Origin: Hyphomicrobiales bacterium
Lineage (GTDB): Bacteria > Pseudomonadota > Alphaproteobacteria > Rhizobiales > Xanthobacteraceae
NCBI GenBank assembly: GCA_009377695.1
Contig: WHTP01000042.1
Location: 1 to 41,868 of the forward strand
Reading direction: 5' to 3'
DNA: 41,868 bases
Shown here piece after piece: positions 8,004 to 15,820 of the stretch. Positions within the stretch are counted from its first letter, which is position 1; every line of letters begins with the position of its first letter. Made by a program: the position numbers and the translations under genes. The notes beneath the pieces are model-generated. The model made no database searches. It saw nothing but the letters and a program-made list of their open reading frames with translations, and was not told the origin of the DNA.

Positions 8004-8603
8004 ATGAAACTGCGCACCGCTCGTCTTCTGGTCACATTCGGCTCCTTCGTCGCCGGCTTGATCCTTGTGGCCGCGGTCCTCCTGCTGGCGGCGGGACGCG
8101 ATGGTGCGTCAAAGCTTCCGCAAGTCGCGGCGATTGGCGGGCCGTTCAGTCTCACCGACCAGGACGGCCGCACCGTCACCGATCAGAACCTCAAGGGCCG
8201 CCCTTTCCTGGTGTTCTTCGGCTTCACCCATTGCCCGGACATCTGCCCGACGTCGATGTTCGAGATCTCCGAAATTCTTCGCAAGCTCGGTCCCGATGGC
8301 GACCGCATGGGCGCGGTGTTCATCACCGTTGATCCCGAGCGCGACACTCCGGCGGCGTTGAAGGATTACATGTCGAGCTTCGATCCACGCATGATCGCGC
8401 TCACCGGCGACGAGGCCTCGATCGCCGCGGTCGCCAAGGCCTACCGCGCCTACTATAAGCGCGTGCCGCTTGCAGAGGGCGGCTACACCATGGACCACAC
8501 CGCCATCGTCTACCTGATGGGCAAGGATGGACGTTTCGTCTCGCCGTTCAGCCTCAAGCGGACGAGCGACGCCGCTGCGGCGGACCTGCGCAAATATCTT
8601 TGA
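8004..8603 (+). CDS. SCO1/SenC family copper chaperone
   Basis: A 199-residue SCO1/SenC/PrrC-type protein with an N-terminal membrane anchor (about 8-30) and a periplasmic thioredoxin-like domain. The copper ligands are present: Cys77 and Cys81 in the CPDIC motif and His165 in MDHT. Such proteins deliver copper to the CuA site of cytochrome c oxidase or act as thiol oxidoreductases. I chose the ATG at 8004, which starts the anchor; the frame extends upstream to 7929, but that part lies in the repeat. The gene sits between two twin-hairpin elements in opposite orientation (7833-7975 and 8640-8804). No cytochrome oxidase genes are nearby. Confidence 0.93.
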   Translation: MKLRTARLLVTFGSFVAGLILVAAVLLLAAGRDGASKLPQVAAIGGPFSLTDQDGRTVTDQNLKGRPFLVFFGFTHCPDICPTSMFEISEILRKLGPDGDRMGAVFITVDPERDTPAALKDYMSSFDPRMIALTGDEASIAAVAKAYRAYYKRVPLAEGGYTMDHTAIVYLMGKDGRFVSPFSLKRTSDAAAADLRKYL

Positions 8604-8639
8604 GCTCGCCACCTCCGACCTGATCCCCATCACAACCCG

Positions 8640-8804
8640 CTAGTGTCCCGATTCCGAAGTTCGTTCCATTCGCAGCGGGCTTTTATACGAACTTCGGAAT
8701 CGAAGGACACTAGCAACTTATTGATTCTAGTGTGGCTTTGGTTCAGAAGTCCGCATGTTGGACTCGCCGCAAGAATGATGCGGACCTCTGAACCGCCACA
8801 CTAG
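8640..8804 (-). repeat. twin-hairpin element, copy 2 (B then A, reverse orientation)
   Basis: A complete element read B to A on the + strand. B hairpin 8640-8713: CTAGTGTCC and CGATTCCGAAGTTCGT pair with ACGAACTTCGGAATCG and GGACACTAG, with an unpaired AA on the right side. Spacer 8714-8726 (CAACTTATTGATT). A hairpin 8727-8804: CTAGTGTGGC, unpaired TTT, then GGTTCAGAAGTCCGCAT paired with its complement with a single mismatch (CCTC for CTTC), and GCCACACTAG. It fills most of the gap between the SCO1 and solute-binding protein genes. No terminator U-tract. Confidence 0.9.
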
Positions 8805-8871
8805 CCGGTCCGGCGAAGTCGGTTATAAGCGTGCCGGCCGAGGAAGCCGCCCCCGAACCCGAGACGATTGA

Positions 8872-9852
8872 GTGCCGCAACAGCCCTCACGACGCCTATG
8901 CCCGCCGCCTTTCAGCAGTCTCCTGCCGGTGGTCGCGCTCGTTATGGCGATAGTCCTGGGTCTTGTCGCTGTCGGCATGTTGTTCAAGGTCTTTCCGGCG
9001 AGCGCAGAGGGCGCAATTGCGCAGCCACCGGCAGCCCAACCGCCAGTCACCCAACCGTCAGTCACCCAGCCACCAGTCATCCAGCCACCGGTCAACGTGC
9101 CGGGCTTTTGGGACCCGCGCCGGCGCCCGGAACGGCCCGACCTCACTCGCATCAAGGTCATCCGGTTCCTGACCGAGACCGACTATCCGCCGTTCAATTT
9201 CGCGGCGCCAGACGGGACTCCCCAGGGTTTCAATGTCGATCTCGCGCGCCTCATGTGCGAGGAACTCAAGGTCGGCTGCACGGTGCAGATGCGACGCTTT
9301 GAGACGCTGGTGCCGGCGCTGAACGAGGACCGCGGCGACGCCGTCATCGCCTCGATCGCCCCGACGGCTGAGATGCGCGCCAAGGTCGATTTCACCGATC
9401 CCTATTACCGCAGCCCGGCGCGCTTCGTGGCGCGGCGCGATTCATCGATCGAGGATGTGCTGCCGGAGAGGCTCGAAGGCCGCAAGGTCGCGGTCGTCGC
9501 GGGCACCGCGCATGAGGCCTATCTCAAGACGCTGTTTCCCGAGGTCGAATTGCGCGGTTATCCGAATTCCGATCTGGCGCGGCTCGCGCTCCGGCGCGGC
9601 GACGTCGATCTCCTGTTCGGCGATGCCATCGCGCTCGCCTTCTGGCTCAATGGCACGAGCTCGGAGAACTGCTGCGTGTTCCGCGGCGGGCCCTTTCTTG
9701 ACAGCCGCTTCTTCGGCGAGGGCATTGGCGTCGCCGTGCGCAAAGGCAACAACACCATGCGCATGGCCCTGAACTGGTCGCTGTTCCGCATCTGGGAGCA
9801 GGGCCGCTTCACGGACCTGTGGCTGCGATATTTCCCGATCAGCCCGTTTTAG
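8872..9852 (+). CDS. family 3 extracellular solute-binding protein
   Basis: A 326-residue periplasmic binding protein of family 3 (polar amino acid type). An N-terminal hydrophobic segment (about 17-36) ends in a plausible signal peptidase I site (FPASA, cleavage after 45). A proline-rich linker (about 51-78, QPPVT repeats) precedes the binding domain. That domain begins near DYPPFNF at 104-110 and includes a GFNVDLARLM segment and an ALRRGDVDLLFGD segment. The GTG at 8872 is the likeliest start; ATG 8944 would shorten the signal. No permease or ATPase gene is nearby, so this is an orphan that may serve a distant ABC system or a sensory role. It is flanked on both sides by twin-hairpin elements in inverted orientation. 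Confidence 0.85.
   Translation: MPQQPSRRLCPPPFSSLLPVVALVMAIVLGLVAVGMLFKVFPASAEGAIAQPPAAQPPVTQPSVTQPPVIQPPVNVPGFWDPRRRPERPDLTRIKVIRFLTETDYPPFNFAAPDGTPQGFNVDLARLMCEELKVGCTVQMRRFETLVPALNEDRGDAVIASIAPTAEMRAKVDFTDPYYRSPARFVARRDSSIEDVLPERLEGRKVAVVAGTAHEAYLKTLFPEVELRGYPNSDLARLALRRGDVDLLFGDAIALAFWLNGTSSENCCVFRGGPFLDSRFFGEGIGVAVRKGNNTMRMALNWSLFRIWEQGRFTDLWLRYFPISPF
9022..9095 (+). repeat. short in-frame tandem repeat coding for the QPPVT linker
   Basis: About six imperfect copies of a 12-bp unit (CAGCCACCAGTC and variants) code for the proline-rich linker of the solute-binding protein. The unit length is a multiple of three, so copy-number change would lengthen or shorten the linker without breaking the frame. 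Confidence 0.75.
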
Positions 9853-9906
9853 CGATTTCGAAGGCGCTTGGTCCGAGCGGTCCGTTGACGCCCCCGCCCT
9901 CGCTTT

Positions 9907-10072
9907 CTAGTGTGGCGGTTCAGAAGTCCGCATCATTCTCGCGGCGAGTCCGATATGCGGACTTCTGAACCAAAGCCACACTAGATTCAAAGAGTTGCTA
10001 GTGTCCTTCGATTCCGAAGTTCGTATAAGCGGTCGCTGCGAAATGGAACGAACTTCGGAATCGGGACACTAG
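9907..10072 (+). repeat. twin-hairpin element, copy 3 (A then B, best preserved)
   Basis: The cleanest copy. A hairpin 9907-9984: CTAGTGTGGC plus GGTTCAGAAGTCCGCAT, 21-nt loop, then ATGCGGACTTCTGAACC, unpaired AAA, GCCACACTAG. Spacer 9985-9997 (ATTCAAAGAGTTG). B hairpin 9998-10072: CTAGTGTCC, unpaired TT, CGATTCCGAAGTTCGT, loop, exact complement, GGACACTAG. The sequence continues TGTCC after the last CTAG, as though another hairpin once began there. Together with the spacer-joined copies elsewhere, this defines a unit of about 165 bp. Confidence 0.92.
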
Positions 10073-10089
10073 TGTCCGCCGCGATGCGC

Positions 10090-10135
10090 GCATGATCCTG
10101 AAAAGTGGAAACTGGCTTTTCGGACAAGGTCATGC
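10090..10135. repeat. dispersed palindrome (GCATGATC...GGTCATGC type)
   Basis: A 46-bp imperfect palindrome just upstream of the lysyl-tRNA synthetase gene: GCATGATCCTGAAAAG pairs with CTTTTCGGACAAGGTCATGC with small bulges. A second copy lies at 26443-26490. This repeat type is common between genes in Rhizobiales (general knowledge). It leaves only 20 bp before the lysK start, so it will lie in that gene's 5' untranslated region or promoter. Confidence 0.75.
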
Positions 10136-10155
10136 ACCGATAAGAGACAAAATCG

Positions 10156-11790
10156 ATGACGACTGCCGATGTCCGGCCCGCGCTGCGCGAGCTCGCCGAA
10201 ACCTCCAACGCCTGGCCGTTCGAGGAAGCGAGGAAGATCGTCGCGCGCCTGAAGAAGACGCCCAAGGACGAGGTGATCTTCGAGACCGGCTACGGCCCCT
10301 CAGGCCTGCCCCATATCGGCACATTTGGCGAGGTCGCGCGCACCACCATGGTGCGCCACGCCTTTCGTGTGCTGACCGACGACAAGATCAAGACGCGGCT
10401 GATCGCCTTCTCCGACGACATGGACGGCCTGCGCAAGGTGCCGGACAACGTGCCGAACAAGGAGATGCTCGCTCAGCATCTCGGCAAGCCGCTTACGCAG
10501 GTGCCGGACCCGTTCTCGAACGAATACCCGTCGTTCGGGGCGCACAACAATGCGCGACTGCGCGCCTTCCTTGATCATTTCGGATTCGAGTACGAGTTCA
10601 TGTCCTCGACCGAGTGCTACACGTCCGGCCGCTTCGACAAGGCGCTGCTGACCGTGCTCGAGCGCTTCGAAGCCGTAATGAAGATCATGCTGCCTTCACT
10701 TCGCGAAGAGCGTGCGCAGACTTATTCGCCGTTCCTACCGATCTGCCCGCGCACCGGCGTGGTGTTGCAGGTGCCGGTGGTCGCGCATGACGCCAAGGCG
10801 GGCACCATCAGCTACGACGATCCCGATACCGGTGAGCGCATGACCACGCCGGTCACCGGTGGCCGCTGCAAGCTGCAATGGAAGCCCGACTGGGCGATGC
10901 GCTGGTTCGCGCTCGGCGTCGACTACGAGATGGCGGGCAAGGACCTGATCGACTCGGTGAAGCTGTCAGGCGAGATCTGTCGCGCGCTCGGCGGCACGCC
11001 GCCGGAAGGCTTCAACTACGAGCTCTTCCTCGACGAGAAGGGGCAGAAGATTTCGAAATCGAAGGGGAACGGCCTTACCATCGATGAATGGCTGCGTTAT
11101 GCCTCGCCCGAGAGCCTCTCGTTGTTCATGTATCGCGAGCCGAAGGCGGCGAAGCGGCTCTACTTCGACGTCATCCCGCGCAATGTCGACGAGTACCAGC
11201 AGTTTCTCGACGGCTATCAGCGTCAGGACGAGAAGCAGCGGCTGTCCAATCCGGTCTGGCACATCCATGCCGGCAATCCGCCGAAGCCGGACATGCCGAT
11301 CACGTTCTCGATGCTGCTCACGCTGGTGTCGTCGTCGAACGCCGAGAACGCCGAGACGCTGTGGGGTTTCATCGGCCGCTATCGTCCGGGCGTGACGCCG
11401 CAGACGCATCCGAAGCTCGACGCGCTGGTCGGCTATGCGATCCATTATTTCCGCGACTTCGTGCTGCCGGAGAAGAAGTTTAGGCAGCCGACCGAGGCGG
11501 AGCGTGCGGCATTGTCCGATCTGCGCGATGCGCTCTCGCAGCTTCCCGCCGACGCGAGTGCGGAGCAGATCCAGGACGTGGTTTATGAGATCGGCCGGCG
11601 CGAGCCGTTCCTTGATCACAAAAAAGCAGCCAAGGACGGCAAGCCCGGCGTGTCGCTCGACTGGTTCAACATGCTCTACCAGGTGCTGCTCGGCCAGGAG
11701 AAGGGCCCGCGCTTCGGCTCGTTCGTGGCGGTCTATGGCGTGCAGAACACCATCGACATGATCGACGGCGCGCTCGCGCGCTCGGCATAG
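10156..11790 (+). CDS. lysK: lysyl-tRNA synthetase, class I
   Basis: A 544-residue class I lysyl-tRNA synthetase, which charges tRNA-Lys with lysine. The HIGH-type signature appears as HIGT at 53-56 (after PSGLP) and the KMSKS-type signature as KISKS at 298-302 (followed by KGNG). The C-terminal helical anticodon-binding domain follows. Class I LysRS is typical of archaea and of some bacteria, including most alphaproteobacteria, so this is probably the main housekeeping enzyme. Length is normal. Start is the ATG at 10156, weak AAGAGA upstream at 10142-10147. It converges on the LysR gene with only 27 bp between stops and no obvious terminator. Confidence 0.95.
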   Translation: MTTADVRPALRELAETSNAWPFEEARKIVARLKKTPKDEVIFETGYGPSGLPHIGTFGEVARTTMVRHAFRVLTDDKIKTRLIAFSDDMDGLRKVPDNVPNKEMLAQHLGKPLTQVPDPFSNEYPSFGAHNNARLRAFLDHFGFEYEFMSSTECYTSGRFDKALLTVLERFEAVMKIMLPSLREERAQTYSPFLPICPRTGVVLQVPVVAHDAKAGTISYDDPDTGERMTTPVTGGRCKLQWKPDWAMRWFALGVDYEMAGKDLIDSVKLSGEICRALGGTPPEGFNYELFLDEKGQKISKSKGNGLTIDEWLRYASPESLSLFMYREPKAAKRLYFDVIPRNVDEYQQFLDGYQRQDEKQRLSNPVWHIHAGNPPKPDMPITFSMLLTLVSSSNAENAETLWGFIGRYRPGVTPQTHPKLDALVGYAIHYFRDFVLPEKKFRQPTEAERAALSDLRDALSQLPADASAEQIQDVVYEIGRREPFLDHKKAAKDGKPGVSLDWFNMLYQVLLGQEKGPRFGSFVAVYGVQNTIDMIDGALARSA

Positions 11791-11817
11791 CTGCTTCGCT
11801 GGCGTGGGGTTACCTGT

Positions 11818-12699
11818 TCAGGTCTTTCCTTTGCGAAGGCTACGCGTCCCTGCATCTGCGTGACGCAGAAAGCTTGCGATCAATGGTCGGGCGCGGCGTT
11901 CCGCCAGACAGACGACGTGCGCCTCGGTGAACATGGCCAAGTCGTTGACCGGAATGACCTTGAGATTCTGGTGACCCTTGATGCCAGCGATGCCGGAATC
12001 CGATATGGCTCCGACGCCGATGCCCTGCATAACCGCTGCCACCACGCCTTCCAGGCTAGAGGTTTCGAGTACCGGCTTGATTTTCACGCCTGCATCGTTC
12101 AGCGCGCGATTGAAGGCGCCGCCGGTGCGTTGAACGACGCGTTGACCCTCGAGCTCTTTGATGCGGATGGAGCGCCGTCGTGTTAGCGGATGATTGATAT
12201 TGACGATGATATTGATGCGATAGCGCTTGTAGAACGAGGAGAAGAATCGCGGATCGTTGGTCTGATGGCCGATGACGCCGGCGTCGAAATCGAAATTGAG
12301 CAAGCCATTGAGGACGTCGGCCGCGGAGACCAGCGTGACCGCAAGCCGCAGATTGGGATACTGATTGAGGAGCCGCGCGCAGATTTCCATGATATCGAGA
12401 GGTCTGACCGCGCCAATTCTGAGGGAGCCGGTCTCGCGCGCCTGCACGGCACGCAGCAGCTCGACCGCTTCCGCTTCGCGGCCGAACAGGCCTTCCGTGA
12501 TCGTCAGCAACTCCCTGCCGGTCGCCGTCAGCTCGACGCGCCGCCCGCGTCGATGAAACAACTCCACACCAAAGTGATCCTCCAGCGCCGAAACATGCGT
12601 GGAGACTGTGGGCTGGCCAATGTTCAGTACCTTGGAGGCGGCGGTGAAACCGCCCGATCGGGCAACTGCGTGGAAGGCGGCGAGCCAGCGTTGATACAT
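11818..12699 (-). CDS. LysR-family transcriptional regulator
   Basis: A 293-residue LysR-type regulator: winged helix-turn-helix at residues 1-60 (YQRWLAAFHAVARSGGFT, then the recognition helix QPTVSTHVSALE) and a periplasmic-binding-protein-like effector domain. I chose the ATG at 12699, the usual start one or two residues before the first helix; an upstream frame to 12807 runs into the divergent promoter. It is divergent from the TauD-like dioxygenase gene with 202 bp between starts. By LysR custom it should regulate that gene, and possibly the TauE-like exporter, in response to the substrate or a product. Effector unknown. Confidence 0.9.
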   Translation of the reverse strand: MYQRWLAAFHAVARSGGFTAASKVLNIGQPTVSTHVSALEDHFGVELFHRRGRRVELTATGRELLTITEGLFGREAEAVELLRAVQARETGSLRIGAVRPLDIMEICARLLNQYPNLRLAVTLVSAADVLNGLLNFDFDAGVIGHQTNDPRFFSSFYKRYRINIIVNINHPLTRRRSIRIKELEGQRVVQRTGGAFNRALNDAGVKIKPVLETSSLEGVVAAVMQGIGVGAISDSGIAGIKGHQNLKVIPVNDLAMFTEAHVVCLAERRARPLIASFLRHADAGTRSLRKGKT

Positions 12700-12788
12700 C
12701 GATTTTCTCGATGGAAACCTCGAAAAACGCAATTTCCCGATAGTGCGCCGATGCGATAGGAGTTGGCAAGCCCGATGGCGAGCCATCG
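12698..12788. promoter_or_regulatory. divergent LysR/TauD promoter region with two dyads
   Basis: Two inverted repeats are visible. ATCGA-N5-TCGAT at 12698-12712 overlaps the LysR start codon. CGATGGC-GA-GCCATCG at 12773-12788 is a perfect 7+7 bp dyad about 115 bp before the dioxygenase start. LysR proteins usually bind such dyads between divergent genes and repress their own gene. Assignment as operators is inference; neither site is shown to be used. Confidence 0.4.
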
Positions 12789-12901
12789 CAATCGCAACGA
12801 GGCGCACGCTTGCTCAGGCTCTGAGAAATTTGGCAAGACCAAACGCTTCGAGGGAGCGCTACAACTAGAACGCGACAATAGAAAAAAGGAGCTCGCACAA
12901 G

Positions 12902-13774
12902 ATGTCCACCTCAACCAATGCTGTCAGGCTGGTCTCGGAATCCGCGATGCCGGCCAGTGTGCGCGTTTCCCAACTCCAGCCGGCGCTGGGCTCGATCGTT
13001 TCCGGATTCAAGTTCGACGGCCGCCCGCTGAACGACGAGTTTCGTTCGGCGCTGCGCGATCTCTTGCACAATCGCGGTCTGGTGATCTTCGAGCCCGGCA
13101 CGGTGACGGCCGAGAGCTTTACGGCGTTCGCCGGCTTCCTGGGTGAGTTCTTCCACTATGCGGGCCCTCACACGCCGCGCGCGCCGGAAAATCCCGACGC
13201 GACCATGATCGATTCGCTCAAGGACAAGAACCTCCGCAATCACATCTGGCATGCGGATGGAGGGTTCCGTCCGGACGCTCCGGCGTTCACGGCGTTGTTT
13301 GCGCAACAATTGCCGGACGCCGGCGGCGATACGATCTTCAGCAATACTGCTTGGGTCTACGAGCAGCTCGATCCCTTGTTCGCGGCGTATCTTGAATCGC
13401 TCACCGTCATTCAGTCGGCGGATGCGACCGGACACATCACGGATCGTTATCTCGATCCTCAGGAAGCCATTGCCGCGCGGCAGCGCATGCCTCCCTTCGA
13501 GATGCCGCTGGTTCGCGTTCATCCCGTGACCGGCCGGAAGTGGATTGCGGTGAACGAGTCCTACGTGGCTTACATCAAAGGCGCCAGCAGGGTCACGAGC
13601 CAGAACATCCTCGGCATCCTGTTCGACATGATCAAGTCACCGGAGGCGACCGCCCGCTACACGTGGGTTCGCGGCGCACTCGCGATCTGGGATAACCGCG
13701 TAGTCCAGCACAAGGGCATCAAGGACTACGGCAATGGCCGCCGGATTCTCTATCGCGCCACAATGACCGCGTAA
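12902..13774 (+). CDS. TauD/TfdA-family Fe(II)/2-oxoglutarate dioxygenase
   Basis: A 290-residue TauD/TfdA-family dioxygenase. The iron ligands are His117 and Asp119 (WHADGGF) and His270 (VVQHKG). Arg281 and Arg285 lie at the distances expected for 2-oxoglutarate and substrate carboxylate/sulfonate binding (11 and 15 residues after the distal His, as in E. coli TauD). Start is the ATG at 12902, ten bases after AAGGAG (12886-12891). TauD releases sulfite from taurine; other family members act on 2,4-D, alkylsulfates, hypotaurine or carnitine-like compounds. The next gene is a TauE-like exporter, which favours a sulfonate substrate and sulfite as a product. That is inference from context; no tauABC transporter is present. 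Confidence 0.9.
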   Translation: MSTSTNAVRLVSESAMPASVRVSQLQPALGSIVSGFKFDGRPLNDEFRSALRDLLHNRGLVIFEPGTVTAESFTAFAGFLGEFFHYAGPHTPRAPENPDATMIDSLKDKNLRNHIWHADGGFRPDAPAFTALFAQQLPDAGGDTIFSNTAWVYEQLDPLFAAYLESLTVIQSADATGHITDRYLDPQEAIAARQRMPPFEMPLVRVHPVTGRKWIAVNESYVAYIKGASRVTSQNILGILFDMIKSPEATARYTWVRGALAIWDNRVVQHKGIKDYGNGRRILYRATMTA

Positions 13775-13808
13775 GCGAGCGGCCGCCGATTGGGCGGCGC
13801 GCGATGTT

Positions 13809-13877
13809 CTATCCGGATAGAGATAGCAGATCCGCGCTTTCCCCAATGCGCCAGTCCTCTGCGCCTGCTATCGATAG
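13809..13877. promoter_or_regulatory. two CTATC/GATAG palindromes upstream of the TauE-like gene
   Basis: The gap between the dioxygenase and the exporter holds CTATCCGGATAG (13809-13820) and CTATCGATAG (13868-13877), both perfect palindromes with shared half-sites, plus a GATAG half-site at 13820-13828. The second sits seven bases before the exporter start codon and covers its ribosome-binding region. They could be operator sites for a separate regulator of the exporter, or chance. No binding protein can be named. Confidence 0.3.
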
Positions 13878-13883
13878 GGCGTA

Positions 13884-14639
13884 ATGACGCTCTTCACGTG
13901 GACGCTCATCGGCGCCACCATCATCGTCAGCTCGTTCCTGTCCGGCGTGTTCGGCATGGCCGGCGGGATGGTGCTGATCGGCGTGCTACTCGTCTTCTTC
14001 GACGTGGCGACGGCGATGATCCTGTTCTCGATCATCCAGATCGCCGCCAATGGCTGGCGGGCGCTGCAATGGTGGGGCTATGTGCGCTGGGACATTTTCT
14101 GGCGCTATTGCCTGGGCGGCGCGGTCGCCTTCGCAGGCCTGCGGTTCATCGAATTCATCCCCGACAAGGCGCTGGTCTATCTCTTGCTCGGGCTCATGCC
14201 GTTTGCGGTCGACGTGCTGCCGAAGTCGTGGCGTCCGGATATCGAATGGCGCGGCGTGCCGTTCATCACCGGCATCTTCACCACCATCATCCAGTTCATT
14301 TCAGGCGTCGGCGGGGTGTTCCTCGATATGTTCTTCCAGAAGAGCAGGCTCGACCGCAAAACCACGCTTGCCACCAAGGCGGTGGTGCAGGCGGCGAGCC
14401 ACATCTTGCGCCTGGTCTATTTCGTTTCGCTGACCGGGCTCGGCACCGGCCTCGCACCGCTCCCGGTTCTGGGGGCCATCGTACTGGCGATCGGCGGTAC
14501 CATGCTCGCGCCCTATGTGATCGAACGCATGACCGACGACGGCTTCCGGCAGTGGACACGCGTCGTCATCTATACGATCTGCATCGTCTATCTGGCGCGC
14601 GCAGCGTGGCTGTACTGGCAATACTGGCAAGCCGGCTGA
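13884..14639 (+). CDS. TauE/SafE (TSUP) family exporter
   Basis: A 251-residue integral membrane protein with about eight hydrophobic segments and the two TSUP half-repeats: a GVFGMAGG motif near residues 22-29 and a GVGGVF motif near 150. TSUP proteins export sulfite, sulfoacetate or related anions. Start is ATG 13884, preceded by an AGGG at 13876-13879. It lies 109 bp after the TauD-like gene on the same strand. Export of sulfite made by that dioxygenase is a reasonable reading, as proposed for TauE of taurine pathways. Confidence 0.88.
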   Translation: MTLFTWTLIGATIIVSSFLSGVFGMAGGMVLIGVLLVFFDVATAMILFSIIQIAANGWRALQWWGYVRWDIFWRYCLGGAVAFAGLRFIEFIPDKALVYLLLGLMPFAVDVLPKSWRPDIEWRGVPFITGIFTTIIQFISGVGGVFLDMFFQKSRLDRKTTLATKAVVQAASHILRLVYFVSLTGLGTGLAPLPVLGAIVLAIGGTMLAPYVIERMTDDGFRQWTRVVIYTICIVYLARAAWLYWQYWQAG

Positions 14640-14668
14640 CGCGGTAAGCGTCAGGGCTTCGCGCTAAT

Positions 14669-14733
14669 TTAGTGCCCCGATTCCAAAGGAGTTTGCTGCC
14701 ACTGCTGGAGGAACTTCAAATCGGCGGCGCTAG
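14669..14733 (-). repeat. decayed single hairpin of the CTAG family
   Basis: A degenerate B-type hairpin: TTTAGTGCCCCGATTCC on the left and AACTTCAAATCGG...GCGCTAG on the right still face each other, but many pairs are lost. The left end carries the CTAATTTAG junction also seen at 31914-31922. The right arm contains the stop codon and the last five codons of the glycosyltransferase gene on the minus strand. Confidence 0.6.
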
Positions 14734-15780
14734 CGTCATCTCCACCACGTATTTCGCGATCGCCGGGATGGTGTGATGGGCAAGGACATGCGCCTTGCCG
14801 TCGCGGGCGATGGCCCGCAGCCGGTCCTTGTCGGCGAGCGCATGCTCGATCGCGGCGGTCAGGAAGCCCGGCTCGGGATCGTAGTAGAGAGCATGGATGC
14901 CGTTGAGCAGAGGCTGATGGCGGACGATGCTCGGCTGGTTCATCAGCGGCACTGATCCGCAGGCAAGCGCCTCATAGTGGCGGAAGCAGTCCCAGCCGAA
15001 GCCCTCCGGCGACCAGACGATCCAGGCCTGCGCGCAACGTCGATAAAATTCATCTCGTGGCAAGCGTCCCTCAGGGACGTCGATCCGAAATCCGCGGTCG
15101 CGCAGCGCAGCGAGTTCGCGCATGCCGGCCTGCCGCACCGTGGACAAGCCTTCGACGCCGCCGGCAAAGAAAACGTCTGTCGTCTTGTCCTTGCTGGTCT
15201 CGACGCCGGTCGTCAGGAAATCCGTCGCGGGGTGGGGAAGACCTAGCGAGATCGGACGCACTTTGTCGAGCAGGTGACGCAACCGCGATCGCTTGCGAAA
15301 CCGCTTGGTCGGAAGCTCGCCATGCGCGGTCTTGGTGAACAGCCGCCAATAGTCCGGCGGCAGCTCGCGCTTGAAATAGAAGCGGCAGCGCGACAGCAGG
15401 AACAGGTCGGCGCGGTTGATATAGGGGTAGTCGGCGGTGTCGATCACGGCGATCGGAGCCGCTACCGGGAACCGCAGGAGGTGAGGGGCGATCGCCGGCC
15501 CGAACCGGGGATATCCCTGCCAGGCGCGCCGGTCGAACAGGGCGCGCATGAGCAGGCTGACACTCCAGGGGTTGCGTTGACCCGGGCCTGTCACGATGAG
15601 CGACAGATCGGGCGCGCGAAGCTCGGCCCGGAGCGCCGTGAGGTTGGCGATCGACAGCTTGGTGCGGCCGGACTCCGGCTTGACGGGTGCCGGTACGAAA
15701 CTTCGCGTTTGCCCGGGAAACGTGGCCGCCATGTGCGGCGTCCCGATCTCCAGGATCCGGAGCTTTGCGAAATCGACCAA
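14716..15780 (-). CDS. glycosyltransferase (exostosin/GT1-like)
   Basis: A putative glycosyltransferase of 354 residues. The C-terminal domain has the sugar-nucleotide-binding segment EGFGWDCFRHYEALACG, whose spaced acidic residues resemble the E-x7-E region of GT-B enzymes and the related exostosin motif. The frame is open to an ATG at 15891, but those first 24 residues lie inside a hairpin repeat. I prefer the TTG at 15780, six bases after a GGAG on the minus strand and just before VDFAKLRIL. The last codons and the TGA lie in another decayed hairpin (14669-14733), so both ends of the gene border repeats. A role in capsule, LPS or exopolysaccharide is likely; acceptor and donor unknown. Confidence 0.75.
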   Translation of the reverse strand: MVDFAKLRILEIGTPHMAATFPGQTRSFVPAPVKPESGRTKLSIANLTALRAELRAPDLSLIVTGPGQRNPWSVSLLMRALFDRRAWQGYPRFGPAIAPHLLRFPVAAPIAVIDTADYPYINRADLFLLSRCRFYFKRELPPDYWRLFTKTAHGELPTKRFRKRSRLRHLLDKVRPISLGLPHPATDFLTTGVETSKDKTTDVFFAGGVEGLSTVRQAGMRELAALRDRGFRIDVPEGRLPRDEFYRRCAQAWIVWSPEGFGWDCFRHYEALACGSVPLMNQPSIVRHQPLLNGIHALYYDPEPGFLTAAIEHALADKDRLRAIARDGKAHVLAHHTIPAIAKYVVEMTLAPPI

Positions 15781-15820
15781 GTACAACTCCGAACGGTAGC
15801 CGCGGGGCGGCGGCGCCTGA

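Noticed and set aside
7833-10072. Composite transposon
   Set aside because: The flanking elements carry no transposase and no target duplication could be established; only the inverted arrangement is reported.
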